64,000 bases of DNA from Nocardioides sp. GY 10113 (lineage in GTDB: Bacteria > Actinomycetota > Actinomycetes > Propionibacteriales > Nocardioidaceae), in assembly GCF_004919105.1 (NCBI RefSeq), contig NZ_STGK01000003.1:248001-312000 (forward strand). The letters run 5' to 3'. Positions within the stretch are counted from its first letter, which is position 1; each line of letters begins with the position of its first letter. Shown here piece after piece: positions 20,139 to 29,113 of this stretch. Under the pieces are notes generated by a model. It was not told the DNA's origin, searched no databases, and was given only the letters and a program-made list of their open reading frames with translations. The position numbers were made by a program, and so were the translations under genes.

Positions 20139-20927
20139 GTGGCTGACACCTCCGCTGACCTGCTGATCCACCGCAACCGCCTCGGTGAGGGGGTCCTCGA
20201 GGTCACCTTCAACCGGCCCGAGCGGCGCAACGCCTTCACGAAGGCGATGTACGCCGAGATGCGCGCCCTGTGGGAGGCGACCGCCGCCGACCGGTCGGTG
20301 CGGGTGGTGGTGCTGCGCGGCGCCGGAGGCAAGGCGTTCGCGGCCGGCAACGAGATCTCCGACTTCCTCGAGGCCGACGCGGTCGACTACGAGAACTGGA
20401 TCCGGGAGATGTTCGACCGGCTCTGGTCGCTGCCGCAGGTCACCATCGCCGCCGTCGACGGCGTCTGCGTCGGCGGCGGGCTCGCCGTGGCCACGCACTG
20501 CGACCTGCGGGTGGCGACGACGGCGTCGCGGTTCGGGTACCCGATCGCGCGGACCCTCGGCAACGCGCTGTCCGGCACGGTGCTCTACCGCTGCCAGGCG
20601 ATCTTCGGGGAGTCGCTGACCCGGGAGATGCTGCTGGCCTCCCGGCTGGTCTCCGCCGAGCGCGCCTACGCCGTGGGGGCGCTGCTGGGGGTCGTCCCCG
20701 ACGCCGAGGCGCTCGAGGCCGAGCTGCGGGCGCTCGTCTCCGGGATCGTGCAGGCCTCGCCGGTCACCATCGAGACCACCAAGCGGCAGCTGCTGTCGCG
20801 GGCGCGAGGACTCGAGTCGTCGATGCCCGGCGAGCAGGACCTGCTCCGCTCGGTCTACGGCGGGCCCGACTTCGCCGAGGGCGTGCGGGCGTTCCTGGCC
20901 AAGGAGAAGCCGGCGTTCGGGGGCTGA
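20139..20927 (+). CDS. Enoyl-CoA hydratase/isomerase family protein
   Basis: Crotonase-fold enzyme acting on acyl-CoA. In 262 residues the two oxyanion-hole motifs are visible: GGKAFAAGNEISDF near residue 65 and IAAVDGVCVGGGLAVATHCDLRVA near residue 105. The start of the fold (VTFNRPERRNAFT) is normal. The catalytic glutamates of hydratases are not obvious after NALSG, so isomerase, hydratase or another crotonase activity is open. It stands alone with its own leaderless promoter. Confidence 0.85.
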   Translation: MADTSADLLIHRNRLGEGVLEVTFNRPERRNAFTKAMYAEMRALWEATAADRSVRVVVLRGAGGKAFAAGNEISDFLEADAVDYENWIREMFDRLWSLPQVTIAAVDGVCVGGGLAVATHCDLRVATTASRFGYPIARTLGNALSGTVLYRCQAIFGESLTREMLLASRLVSAERAYAVGALLGVVPDAEALEAELRALVSGIVQASPVTIETTKRQLLSRARGLESSMPGEQDLLRSVYGGPDFAEGVRAFLAKEKPAFGG

Positions 20928-21044
20928 GCGCACGACCATCGCCGCGCAGGCGGTCGCAGCCGCTGTGCCCCTGGCCACGCGCGGCCGCCGGATCCGCGCC
21001 GCGCTGCCCGATCACATCCTGTGGGACTGACCGCCGAAGCCCAC

Positions 21045-21050
21045 TAGGGT
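21045..21050 (+). promoter_or_regulatory. -10 box of the leaderless GlsB-like gene
   Basis: TAGGGT, seven bases, then ATG at 21058. Confidence 0.55.
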
Positions 21051-21057
21051 TCGGGGC

Positions 21058-21312
21058 ATGCTGATCCTCGCCATCATCCTGCTGGGCATGGTCGCCGGCG
21101 GTCTCGCCCAGCTGGTCCTCGGCCGTTCCTGGAGCAACATCGACTGGCCCACCGCGTTCATCGCCGGCCTGATCGGCTCGTTCGTCGGCGGCCTGCTGCT
21201 GAGCCTGCTGTTCGGCCACGGCCTGAGCATCCACCCGACCGGGCTGATCGGCTCGTTCCTCGGTGCGATCGTGGTGACGTTCGTGTGGGGTCTGTTCAGC
21301 AAGCGCGATTGA
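21058..21312 (+). CDS. GlsB/YeaQ/YmgE-family small membrane protein
   Basis: An 84-residue protein with three hydrophobic helices and glycine-rich turns (AIILLGMVAGGLAQLVLG, AFIAGLIGSFVGGLLLSLLFG, GLIGSFLGAIVVTFVWGLF), the pattern of the transglycosylase-associated (GlsB/YeaQ) family, often stress-related. Molecular role unknown. Monocistronic, followed by a long perfect inverted repeat. Confidence 0.85.
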   Translation: MLILAIILLGMVAGGLAQLVLGRSWSNIDWPTAFIAGLIGSFVGGLLLSLLFGHGLSIHPTGLIGSFLGAIVVTFVWGLFSKRD

Positions 21313-21335
21313 GGCTGCTGGCGGGCGCGGGATTC

Positions 21336-21400
21336 GCGTCGTCACATCCAGAATGGCCCCCAAATCGCGGAGAACAGGACCATTCTGGATGTGACGACGC
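21336..21400. repeat. Long perfect inverted repeat between convergent genes
   Basis: A 21-base arm starting GCGTCGTCACATCC (21336-21356) is exactly complementary to 21380-21400, with a 23-base loop. It lies between the GlsB-like gene and the convergent oxidoreductase gene, so it may act as a bidirectional terminator, although it has no T run. Arm length equals that of the palindrome at 61945-61986. Confidence 0.8.
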
Positions 21401-21418
21401 GCCACGCGCCGGCCCCCG

Positions 21419-22438
21419 TCAGTCCAGGCCGACCCGCGCCAGCCCCGCGGACAGGTCCGCCACCTGCTCGGCCGGCGGCTGGTAGCCGGGGAAGTAGCAG
21501 CACACGCGCGCGGCCACGTCGCCGAACCGCCGCCCGATCTCGGCCGCGCACTCGTCCGGGGTGCCCACGACGCCGATCGTCGCCACCATCTCGTCGGTGA
21601 CCAGCGCGAACATCGACGCCACGTCGCCGCGCTTGGACAGCGCGTTGAGCTCGGGCTGAAGGTCGGCCCAGCCCTCCACCTCCAGGACGGGCCGGTACGC
21701 CGGGGTGGAGGCGTAGAACGCGATCAGCCCGCGCACGCCGGCCAGCGCCGCGGCGCGCTCGGCCTCGGTGCGGTACATCGCCGTGATCGCCGCCGGCAGC
21801 ACCGCGCACTCCGACGCCGACCGGCCCGCCAGCTCCAGGCCCGAGCGGTACGCCGGCAGCGTGCGCTCCCGGAAGTGGCGCGCGGAGTGGAACGGCATCA
21901 CCAGCAGCCCGTCGGCGACCTCCGCGGCGGTGCGGGTCATCAGCGGACCCAGCGCGCCGAGCAGCACCGGGGGAGGGCCGTACGGGTTCGGCCCCGGCAC
22001 GAACGTCGGCGGCATCAGCGTGTGCGTGGTGTGCTCGCCGCGGAACTCCAGCCGCTCGCCGGTCTCCCACGAGGACAGGATCGCCTTCACGGCGCCGACG
22101 ATCTCGCGCATCCGCGCGGCGGGCGGCGACCACTGGGCGCCGTACCGCTTCTCGATGTGCACCCTGATCTGGGAGCCGAGCCCGAGCCGGAACCGGCCCC
22201 GCGACATCAGCTGCAGGTCCCAGGCGGCGTGCGCCAGGTGCATCGGGCTGCGCGGCATCGCGATCGCCACGTTGGTCATCAGGTCCGCCTCGACGACGCC
22301 GGCCACCGCCGCCAGCGGCAGGAAGACGTCGTGCGGGCCCTCGAAGGTGAACAGCCCCGCGGCGCCGGCCTCGGTCAGCTCGCGGGCTCGCCGCACCGCC
22401 TGGTCGGGGCGGCCGTCCAGCTGCAGGTCCAGCAGCAC
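21419..22438 (-). CDS. F420-dependent LLM-class oxidoreductase
   Basis: Luciferase-like TIM-barrel enzyme of 339 residues, probably using coenzyme F420. Visible features: AGLFTFEGPHDVFLPLA, NVAIAMPRSPMHLAHAAWDLQLMSRGRFRLGLGSQ and VLLGALGPLMTRTAAEVADGL, matching the TIGR03617-type actinobacterial group. The substrate is unknown. The GTG at 22438 begins four bases after the acyl-CoA ligase stop, so the two are cotranscribed, which suggests a lipid or steroid-like substrate (inference). Confidence 0.83.
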   Translation of the reverse strand: MLLDLQLDGRPDQAVRRARELTEAGAAGLFTFEGPHDVFLPLAAVAGVVEADLMTNVAIAMPRSPMHLAHAAWDLQLMSRGRFRLGLGSQIRVHIEKRYGAQWSPPAARMREIVGAVKAILSSWETGERLEFRGEHTTHTLMPPTFVPGPNPYGPPPVLLGALGPLMTRTAAEVADGLLVMPFHSARHFRERTLPAYRSGLELAGRSASECAVLPAAITAMYRTEAERAAALAGVRGLIAFYASTPAYRPVLEVEGWADLQPELNALSKRGDVASMFALVTDEMVATIGVVGTPDECAAEIGRRFGDVAARVCCYFPGYQPPAEQVADLSAGLARVGLD

Positions 22439-22442
22439 CGGG

Positions 22443-24086
22443 TCAGCCGGCCGTTCCGGTCGGCTCGTCGCCCGCGGCCAGGTCCGCGTGCGCGTCGCGC
22501 AGCTGCCGCTTGAGGATCTTGCCGGACGGGTTCTTCGGCAGCGCCTCGGCGATGACGACGTACTTGGGCGCCTTGTAGTGCGCCAGCACCTCGCGGGCGT
22601 GGGCGAGCACGTCCTCCGAGGTCAGCGCGACCCCGGACCTCGGCACCACCACCGCCGCGACCGCCTCCACCCAGCGCGGGTGGCTGACCCCGAAGACGGC
22701 CACCTCCGCGACCCCGTCCAGCGTGTAGATCGCCTCCTCGACCTCCCGGCTGGCCACGTTCTCCCCGCCGGTCTTGATCATGTCCTTCTTGCGGTCCACC
22801 ACGTAGAGATGGCCGGTCCCGTCGACGTAGCCGAGGTCGCCGGAGTGGAACCAGCCGTTGCGGAACGCCTCGGCGGTCTTCGCCTCGTCGTGGAAGTAGC
22901 CCAGCGTCGCGTGCGGGCTGCGGTGCACGATCTCGCCGACGGTGCCCGCCGGCACCGGCTGGTCCAGGTCGTCGACGATCCGGGTCTCGACGTTGATCGA
23001 GGCGCGGCCGGCCGATCCGGCGTACGCGACCTGCTCGTCGGGGCGCAGGATGGTGGCCAGCGGCGCCATCTCGGTCTGCCCGTAGAAGTTCCAGAAGTCC
23101 ACGTCGGGCAGCCGCTCCTGCAGCTCGTGCAGCACCTCCACGGGCATCGGCGAGGCGCCGTAGTAGCCCTTGCGCAGGCTGGACAGGTCGGTGGCGTCGA
23201 AGTCGGGATGGCGGAGCAGGCCGATCCACACCGTCGGCGGCGCGAAGTACTTCGTCACGCCGTGCTCGGCGATCGAGCGCAGCACCGTGGCCGGGTCCGG
23301 GCCGGGCAGGATGATGCTGGTCGCGCCGAGGTAGACGTCCACGCCGAGGAAGCAGTCCAGCTGCGCGCAGTGGTAGAGCGGCAGCGTGTGCAGCTCGACG
23401 TCGTCGGCGGCCATCGAGCCGTCGATCACGCAGGAGACGTACTGCCACATCAGCGCCCGGCTGCTCAGCAGCGCGCCCTTCGGCCGCGACTCGGTGCCCG
23501 AGGTGAACATCATCCGGACGGGGTCGTCGTCGCCCATCGGTACGGCGACGGGCCCGCCGTCGCGCTCCAGGTCGTGCTCGAGCCAGCCGGTGAGGTCCTC
23601 CCAGCCCTCCGAGGTCGGGTTCTCCGCGCCCGGGAAGGTGATCACCCGGCGGGTGTGGACCCGGTGCGTCTCGGTGGCGGCCAGCGCCGCGTCGGCGGTG
23701 GGCACCAGTGCGTCCTCGACGACGAACCCGGTTGACCCCGAGTGGTCGAGGATGAACGCGATCTCGCTCGCACCGAGCATGAAGTTGATCGGCACCAGCA
23801 CGACGCCGGCGCGGGCGGCGGCGAAGTCCAGCACAGCGAACTGCCAGCAGTTGTGGCTCAGCAGCGCCAGCCGGTCGCCCTTGGCCAGGCCGGCGGCGGC
23901 GATCGCCGCGGCCGTGCGCTCGACGTACTCCTCGAGCTCGGCGAACGTGAGGCGCTGGTCGCCGTCGACGATGGCCAGCTTGTCGGGGACCCGCTGGGCG
24001 GTACGGCGGGGAATGTCGCCCAGCGCGTGCTGGCGGGCGGCGGCGACCGTGCTGGGGTTGGCGGTGCTGACGGCGTCGTCGGTCAT
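22443..24086 (-). CDS. Acyl-CoA synthetase (AMP-forming)
   Basis: Activates a carboxylic acid to its CoA thioester via an acyl-adenylate. The 547 residues show the ANL family order: P-loop variant MFTSGTESRPKGALL, YGQTEMAPL, GYFHDEAKTAEAFRNGWFHSGDLGY, DRKKDMIKTGGENV and the C-terminal lysine in NPSGKILKR. The first motif has ES where TG is usual, which is tolerated in this family. The ATG at 24086 follows a leaderless -10 box six bases upstream. Middle gene of MFS-ligase-oxidoreductase; substrate chain length unknown. Confidence 0.9.
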   Translation of the reverse strand: MTDDAVSTANPSTVAAARQHALGDIPRRTAQRVPDKLAIVDGDQRLTFAELEEYVERTAAAIAAAGLAKGDRLALLSHNCWQFAVLDFAAARAGVVLVPINFMLGASEIAFILDHSGSTGFVVEDALVPTADAALAATETHRVHTRRVITFPGAENPTSEGWEDLTGWLEHDLERDGGPVAVPMGDDDPVRMMFTSGTESRPKGALLSSRALMWQYVSCVIDGSMAADDVELHTLPLYHCAQLDCFLGVDVYLGATSIILPGPDPATVLRSIAEHGVTKYFAPPTVWIGLLRHPDFDATDLSSLRKGYYGASPMPVEVLHELQERLPDVDFWNFYGQTEMAPLATILRPDEQVAYAGSAGRASINVETRIVDDLDQPVPAGTVGEIVHRSPHATLGYFHDEAKTAEAFRNGWFHSGDLGYVDGTGHLYVVDRKKDMIKTGGENVASREVEEAIYTLDGVAEVAVFGVSHPRWVEAVAAVVVPRSGVALTSEDVLAHAREVLAHYKAPKYVVIAEALPKNPSGKILKRQLRDAHADLAAGDEPTGTAG

Positions 24087-24092
24087 GCCAGC

Positions 24093-24098
24093 AGGCTA
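24093..24098 (-). promoter_or_regulatory. Internal -10 box overlapping the MFS stop codon
   Basis: TAGCCT on the minus strand, whose TAG is also the stop codon of the MFS gene, stands six bases before the ligase ATG. It would allow leaderless expression of the ligase apart from the transporter. Confidence 0.45.
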
Positions 24099-25505
24099 GT
24101 GACCTGCGCCACGTCCCGGCAGGCGGTTGCCGGCGACCGAGGCCGCCGCGGCGAGCAGGCTGAGGGCGCCGAGGGTGACCAGGGCACCCTCGAACGCGGC
24201 TTCGGTGCCGCCGTAGAGGTGCAGCAGGGCCACGCTCGCCGCCGAGCCGAACGAGAAGCCGAGGTAGCGCAGCAGCTGGTTGAACCCCAGCGCGCTCCCC
24301 GTCTCCGCGGCCGGGACGTGCGGGACGATCAGCATCGGCAGCGAGGAGAACGTGAAGCCGCTGCCCAGCCCGCCCAGCGCCATCGCCGCGAGCGCCTGCC
24401 AGAGCTCGTCGTGCCAGCCCGCCAGCAGCAGCATCGAGGCGCCGAACGCCGTGGACCCGATCGGGAGCAGCAGGTGGGGGCCCAGACGGGCGGCGACCAG
24501 CCGGGCCAGGCGGCTGCCGGCGACGCTGAGCAGCGAGTACGGCACCAGCACCAGGCCGGCCGCCGTCACGCCGTACCCGAGGCCGAAGGCGTCCGGTTCC
24601 GCCGGGTCGCCGCGGACCAGCAGCACCACCAGGGTGAGCAGGCCGTACATCGCGGTGGCGATGCAGATGGTGACGGTGTTCGGGCCGAGCAGCGCGGGGC
24701 GGGTGGCCAGCCGCAGGTCGATCAGCGGCGGGCGGTCCTCCGGGCGGGGCCGGACCGACCACAGCGCCCAGCACGGCAGCAGGGCGACGCCCGCGGCGCC
24801 GAGGGCGATGGTGGCCGGCGCGTCCCAGCCCCAGACCTCGCCGCGGCTGATCGCCAGCAGCAGCCCGACCGTGGCGGAGGAGAGCAGCAGCAGGCCGACC
24901 AGGTCGACGTGCTGGGGTGCGCCGGCGGCGGCGCGCGGCAGCTGGTGCGCGGCGGCCCACAGCGTCACCGCGACCAGCGCCGCGCCGAACCAGTACGCCC
25001 CGGCGACGCCGAGCTGCTGCGCGGTGAACGCGGTCAGCGGGTAGCCGAGCCCCGCGCCGGCCACGACCGTCACCGACAGCCAGGAGAGCCGGCGTACCAG
25101 CACCGGCCCGGACCACTCGTCGCGCGCGACCGCGAGCGTCAGCGGCACCAGCGCCAGGCCCACCCCCTGCAGTGCGCGGCCGGCGACCAGCGTGCCGATG
25201 CCGAGCGCCTCGACCTCCACGGCGAGCGCGGAGAGCGCCGCGCCCAGCAGCACCACCGCGAGCCCGCCGAGGAGGATCGGGCGCCGCAGCCGCCCGCTGG
25301 CCCAACGGCCGACCGCGGGCGTGGCCACCGCGGCGACGAGCAGGGTCGCCGTCAGCGCCCACTGCGCGGTGGCCACGGGCACGTCGTACGTCTCCGCGAT
25401 GGAGGGCACCAGCGGCGCGCCCAGGCTGCTGATCACCGCGGTGACCGTGGCGATCGCGGCCAGGGTGGCGAAGAGTCCCCGCCCCGGTGCCTTTTCGCCG
25501 CTCAC
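24096..25505 (-). CDS. Major facilitator superfamily transporter
   Basis: A 469-residue transporter of about 14 helices, resembling the DHA2 drug/proton antiporter branch. MFS features include GRWASGRLRRPILLGG in the loop between helices 2 and 3 and AGRALQGVGLALVPLTLAVARDEW. The GTG at 25505 gives an N-terminus ending just before helix 1; no clear promoter box precedes it. Cotranscribed with the ligase and F420-type enzyme; it might export or import their substrate or product (inference). Confidence 0.87.
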   Translation of the reverse strand: MSGEKAPGRGLFATLAAIATVTAVISSLGAPLVPSIAETYDVPVATAQWALTATLLVAAVATPAVGRWASGRLRRPILLGGLAVVLLGAALSALAVEVEALGIGTLVAGRALQGVGLALVPLTLAVARDEWSGPVLVRRLSWLSVTVVAGAGLGYPLTAFTAQQLGVAGAYWFGAALVAVTLWAAAHQLPRAAAGAPQHVDLVGLLLLSSATVGLLLAISRGEVWGWDAPATIALGAAGVALLPCWALWSVRPRPEDRPPLIDLRLATRPALLGPNTVTICIATAMYGLLTLVVLLVRGDPAEPDAFGLGYGVTAAGLVLVPYSLLSVAGSRLARLVAARLGPHLLLPIGSTAFGASMLLLAGWHDELWQALAAMALGGLGSGFTFSSLPMLIVPHVPAAETGSALGFNQLLRYLGFSFGSAASVALLHLYGGTEAAFEGALVTLGALSLLAAAASVAGNRLPGRGAGH

Positions 25506-25558
25506 GGGCCCAATCGTCGGGCAGGGGGCGGGCGGTCGGGTCGGCGGGGCGTCTTCTG

Positions 25559-25646
25559 CCGACTGGGGCGGCGGTTCCTACCGACTGGGGCGGCGGTTCC
25601 CACCGACTGGCGCGGCGGTTTCCACCGACTCGGGCGGCGCTCTCCA
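25559..25646. repeat. 22-base tandem repeat, four copies
   Basis: Four successive 22-base units based on CCGACTGGGGCGGCGGTTCC, the last more diverged, between the MFS start and the cebR stop. No spacers, so not CRISPR. Confidence 0.85.
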
Positions 25647-25666
25647 CCCACTCGCGGGGTCGGGGG

Positions 25667-26758
25667 TCAGGCGGAGTCGCGGTGCACCACGGCCGGCGGG
25701 AAGATCACCCGGATCCCGCGCGGGGAGTGGGCGTCGTCGATCTGCTCGAGCAGCATCCGGGTGGCCTGCTCGGCCATCGCGCCGATCGGGTTGCGCACGG
25801 TGGTCAGCGCCGGGGTGGAGCGCGCGGCGACGCCGAGGTCGTCGTACCCGACCACCGCCACGTCCTCGGGGACCCGCAGTCCCGCGTCGTCCAGCACCGC
25901 CATCGCGCCGGCGGCCATCAGGTCCGAGGCGACCACGAGGCCGTCGATCTCCGGGCAGCGCTCCAGCAGCGCCGCCGCGGCCGCGGCGCCTCCGGCCTCG
26001 GTGAAGTCGCCGAGCTCGACCAGGTCGTCATCCAGCCCGGCCTCGCGCATCGCGGCGCGCCAGCCGGCGAGCCGGTCGAAGCCGGCGGCCATGTCGGTGG
26101 GTCCGGCGATGTTCGCGATCCGTCGGCAGCCGCGCTCGACCAGCACCTCGGTGGCGGCCCGGCCGCCGCCGAGGTTGTCGGTGTCGACGTAGGCCACCTG
26201 GTCCGCGCTGGTCCACGGGCGGCCGACGAAGACGCACGGCAGCCCGAGTGCCGGCAGGTGGTCGGCCAGCTGGTCGCTGCGGTGGTGGGAGACCACGATC
26301 GCGCCGTCGATGTGGTGCCGGCCGAGGTAGCGCAGCATCCGCCGCTCCTCCTCGCCCGGCTGGGCCAGCAGCAGCACCAGCTGCAGGTCGCGGGTGGCCA
26401 GCACCCGGTTGACCGAGCGCAGCGTGGCGAGGAAGAACGGGTCGGAGAAGACCCGCTCGTCGGGCTCGGGCACGACCAGCGCCACGGAGTCGGTACGACG
26501 GGTGACCAGGCTCCGGGCCGCGGGGTTCGGCACGTAGCCCAGCGACGCCACGGCCGCGTCGACCTTCGACTGCGCCGCCGGGGAGACCCGGTTGCCGCCG
26601 TTGATCGCCCGGGACGCGGTCGCGCGGGAGACGCCGGCGACCCGGGCCACCTCGTCGAGCGTCGGGGTGTGCCCAGCCGTCTTCGAGGTGCCGCCGAGGG
26701 TGCCGTTGGCCGAGCCGCTGGTCGCTTCGCCGTCGGGATCGTCGGACGGCGGGCTCAC
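25667..26758 (-). CDS. cebR: LacI-family regulator, CebR-like
   Basis: Probable repressor of the cellobiose/beta-glucoside operon it ends. In 363 residues: an N-terminal LacI HTH (TPTLDEVARVAGVSRATASRAINGGNRVS, about residues 31-60), then a hinge and periplasmic-binding-like core (VALVVPEPDERVFSDPFF, VVASDLMAAGAMAVLDDAGLRVPEDVAVVGYDDL). The GTG at 26758 stands seven bases after TAACGT. Two sites close to the Streptomyces CebR box TGGGAGCGCTCCCA occur upstream of cebE and msiK, supporting the name. An acidic 30-residue N-terminal extension is unusual. Confidence 0.82.
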   Translation of the reverse strand: MSPPSDDPDGEATSGSANGTLGGTSKTAGHTPTLDEVARVAGVSRATASRAINGGNRVSPAAQSKVDAAVASLGYVPNPAARSLVTRRTDSVALVVPEPDERVFSDPFFLATLRSVNRVLATRDLQLVLLLAQPGEEERRMLRYLGRHHIDGAIVVSHHRSDQLADHLPALGLPCVFVGRPWTSADQVAYVDTDNLGGGRAATEVLVERGCRRIANIAGPTDMAAGFDRLAGWRAAMREAGLDDDLVELGDFTEAGGAAAAAALLERCPEIDGLVVASDLMAAGAMAVLDDAGLRVPEDVAVVGYDDLGVAARSTPALTTVRNPIGAMAEQATRMLLEQIDDAHSPRGIRVIFPPAVVHRDSA

Positions 26759-26765
26759 CCGGGCC

Positions 26766-26771
26766 ACGTTA
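26766..26771 (-). promoter_or_regulatory. Internal -10 box overlapping the bglC stop codon
   Basis: TAACGT on the minus strand, whose TAA is the bglC stop, is seven bases before the cebR GTG; it could provide a basal leaderless repressor transcript. Confidence 0.4.
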
Positions 26772-28235
26772 GTCGACCTCGGTCAGTCGACCCTCACCGA
26801 TGACCTCGGCGAGCCATCGGGCGCTCAGCTTCGGTGTCCGCTCCAACGTCTCGTAGTCGACCCGGACGATGCCGAAGCGCTGCCCGTAGCCGTAGGCCCA
26901 CTCGAAGTTGTCCAGCAGCGACCAGGCGAAGTAGCCGCGCACGTCCACGCCGTCTGCGATCGCGTCCAGCACCGCCCGCAGGTGGTCGGCGAAGAAGCCG
27001 CGCCGGTCGGTGTCCTGGACGACCCCGTCGACGATCTCGGTGTCGGGGTAGGCGGCGCCGTTCTCGGTGATGTAGATCGGCGGCACGGGGTACTCGTCGC
27101 GCAGCCGCTGCAGCAGGCGCGTCAGCGCCTCGGGCTGCACCTCCCAGTCCTGACCGGTCGTCGGCAGGCCGCGGCGCGGGAAGGAGATCCCCTCGCCGCC
27201 GGGGTAGGGGGAGAGCGTCGGCCGCCCGGGCGCGGGGGCGCGCGACCCGAGGATCTCCTCGGGCGGGTGGACCCGGCTCGAGGCGCCGTCGCCGTGGTAG
27301 TAGTTCACGCCGAGGAAGTCCAGGGGCGCCGCGATCGCATCCAGATCGCCGTCCTGGACGAAGTCCTGCCAGGCGCGTCCCCGCCAGGTCATCCCGGCGG
27401 TCCGCTCGGCGAGCCGGTCCTCGTACTTCCCGAGCAGGATCGGGTCGAGGAACATCCGGTTCCACATCGTGTCCACGTCGGCGGCGGCCTCGATGTCGTC
27501 GGGGTCACCGGCGACGAACGGCTCGGGGACGGTCAGGTTGAGCGTGATCCCCAGCTCCTGCCCGGGGCGCTGCCGCTCGCGGAGCGCGGTGATCGTCCGG
27601 CCGTGCGCGAGCATCAGGTGGTGGGCGGCCACGATGCCGGCGACGCCCTCCTGTCGGCCCGGCGCGTGCTGGCCGCCGGTGTAGCCGAGGAACGCCGAGC
27701 ACCACGGCTCGTTCAGCGTGGTCCACCGGTCGACGCGGTCGCCGAGGGCGTCGTACACGCTCAGCGCGTAGTCGACGAACCGGTCGGTGGTGTCGCGGTT
27801 GAGCCAGCCGCCGGCGTCCTCGAGGGTCTGCGGCAGGTCCCAGTGGTAGAGCGTCAGCCACGGCTCGATCCCGGCCTCGAGCAGCCCGTCGACCAGCCGC
27901 GAGTAGAAGTCCAGGCCGCGCTGGTTGACCGCGCCGCCGTCGGGGCGCACCCGCGGCCAGGCCACGGAGAACCGGTAGGCGCCGAAGCCGAGCTCCTTGA
28001 TCAGCGCGACGTCCTCGGGCCAGCGGTGGTAGTGGTCGCAGGCCACGTCGCCGTTGTCGGCGTCGATGACCGCGCCGGGGACCCGGCAGAAGGTGTCCCA
28101 GATGGAGGGGGTGCGGCCGTCCTCGGCCGCGGCGCCCTCGATCTGGTACGACGCGGTGGCCGCGCCCCAGACGAAGCCGTCGGGGAACCGGGCGGACCGC
28201 TCGGCGGACTGGGTGGTGGGGGAGGTGGGGGTCAT
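26769..28235 (-). CDS. bglC: Family 1 beta-glucosidase
   Basis: Cytoplasmic GH1 hydrolase that would split cellobiose or other beta-glucosides brought in by the adjacent transporter. In 488 residues: N-terminal FVWGAATASYQIEGAA, the acid/base glutamate in TLNEP, NYYHGDG, and the nucleophile glutamate in YITENGAAY, followed by GYFAWSLLDNFEWAYGYGQRFGI. No signal peptide. The ATG at 28235 overlaps the upstream permease stop (ATGA), indicating coupling. Confidence 0.93.
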   Translation of the reverse strand: MTPTSPTTQSAERSARFPDGFVWGAATASYQIEGAAAEDGRTPSIWDTFCRVPGAVIDADNGDVACDHYHRWPEDVALIKELGFGAYRFSVAWPRVRPDGGAVNQRGLDFYSRLVDGLLEAGIEPWLTLYHWDLPQTLEDAGGWLNRDTTDRFVDYALSVYDALGDRVDRWTTLNEPWCSAFLGYTGGQHAPGRQEGVAGIVAAHHLMLAHGRTITALRERQRPGQELGITLNLTVPEPFVAGDPDDIEAAADVDTMWNRMFLDPILLGKYEDRLAERTAGMTWRGRAWQDFVQDGDLDAIAAPLDFLGVNYYHGDGASSRVHPPEEILGSRAPAPGRPTLSPYPGGEGISFPRRGLPTTGQDWEVQPEALTRLLQRLRDEYPVPPIYITENGAAYPDTEIVDGVVQDTDRRGFFADHLRAVLDAIADGVDVRGYFAWSLLDNFEWAYGYGQRFGIVRVDYETLERTPKLSARWLAEVIGEGRLTEVD

Positions 28236-29113
28236 CCCTTGACCGCTCCTTGCATGATGCCGGAGACCAGCTGGCGGCCGGCGAAGATGAACAGCAGCAG
28301 CAGCGGGATGGTCGACATCCCGGCGCCGCAGAGGACGAGCGCGTAGTCGGTGGTCTGCCCCTGGCCGGTCAGCGCGAGACGGTCCAGGGCGATCTGCAGG
28401 GTCTCCGTCTTCTGCAGCGCCACCAGCGGCCACATGTAGTCGGTCCACACCTGCATGAAGGTGAACAGGAACAGGATCGCCATCGCGGGGCGGGCGGCGG
28501 GGACGGCGACGGTCCAGAACGTGCGGATCATCGTGCAGCCGTCCATCCGGGCGGCCTCGATCAGCTCGTCGGGGACGGCGTCGAGCAGGAACTGGCGCAT
28601 GAAGAAGACGCCGAACGCGGTGACCAGGGTCGGCAGCGAGACGGCGATCAGCGTGTCCAGCAGCCCGTAGTCGCGCATCAGGATGAACAGGGGCACCATC
28701 GCGAGCTGGGTCGGCACCGCCATCGTCATCACCACGAACGCCATCAGCACCGAGCTGCCGCGGAACTTCAGCTTCGCGAAGGCGTACCCGGCCAGGGTGG
28801 AGAAGAAGACCACCGAGATCGCGCAGGCGGTGGAGACGAGGATCGAGTTGAGCATCGCCTGCCAGAACTCGACCGTGTCGAGCACGCGACGGGCGTTCTC
28901 GAGGAAGTGCCCGCCGGGCAGGAACGGCGGCGGGAAGCTGTTGGCCTGGCCCTTGGTGTGGGAGCCGATCACGAACGACCAGTAGAGGGGCAGCGCGGAG
29001 CCGATCACGAACGCCGCGAGCAGCCCGTAGACCAGGAAGCCGGGGCGGTCGGCGGTGCGCTTCTTGGAGACCCGTCCCTTGGTGGCCTCGCCGGCTCTCA
29101 GCTGCATGCTCAT
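28232..29113 (-). CDS. cebG: Sugar ABC transporter permease (CebG-like)
   Basis: Inner-membrane subunit, 293 residues, six helices, with the permease EAA-type loop ELIEAARMDGCTMIRTFWTVAVPAARPA that contacts the ATPase. Typical of CUT1 carbohydrate importers. The ATG at 29113 overlaps the stop of the first permease by four bases. Likely partner of the ATPase encoded divergently at 31794, as no ATPase lies within the operon. Confidence 0.87.
   Translation of the reverse strand: MSMQLRAGEATKGRVSKKRTADRPGFLVYGLLAAFVIGSALPLYWSFVIGSHTKGQANSFPPPFLPGGHFLENARRVLDTVEFWQAMLNSILVSTACAISVVFFSTLAGYAFAKLKFRGSSVLMAFVVMTMAVPTQLAMVPLFILMRDYGLLDTLIAVSLPTLVTAFGVFFMRQFLLDAVPDELIEAARMDGCTMIRTFWTVAVPAARPAMAILFLFTFMQVWTDYMWPLVALQKTETLQIALDRLALTGQGQTTDYALVLCGAGMSTIPLLLLFIFAGRQLVSGIMQGAVKG

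Noticed and set aside
22375..25647. A 1090-codon open frame on the minus strand
   Set aside because: It runs across three well-supported genes in another frame, and its product is Arg/Gly/Pro-rich low-complexity sequence, typical of shadow frames at high GC.
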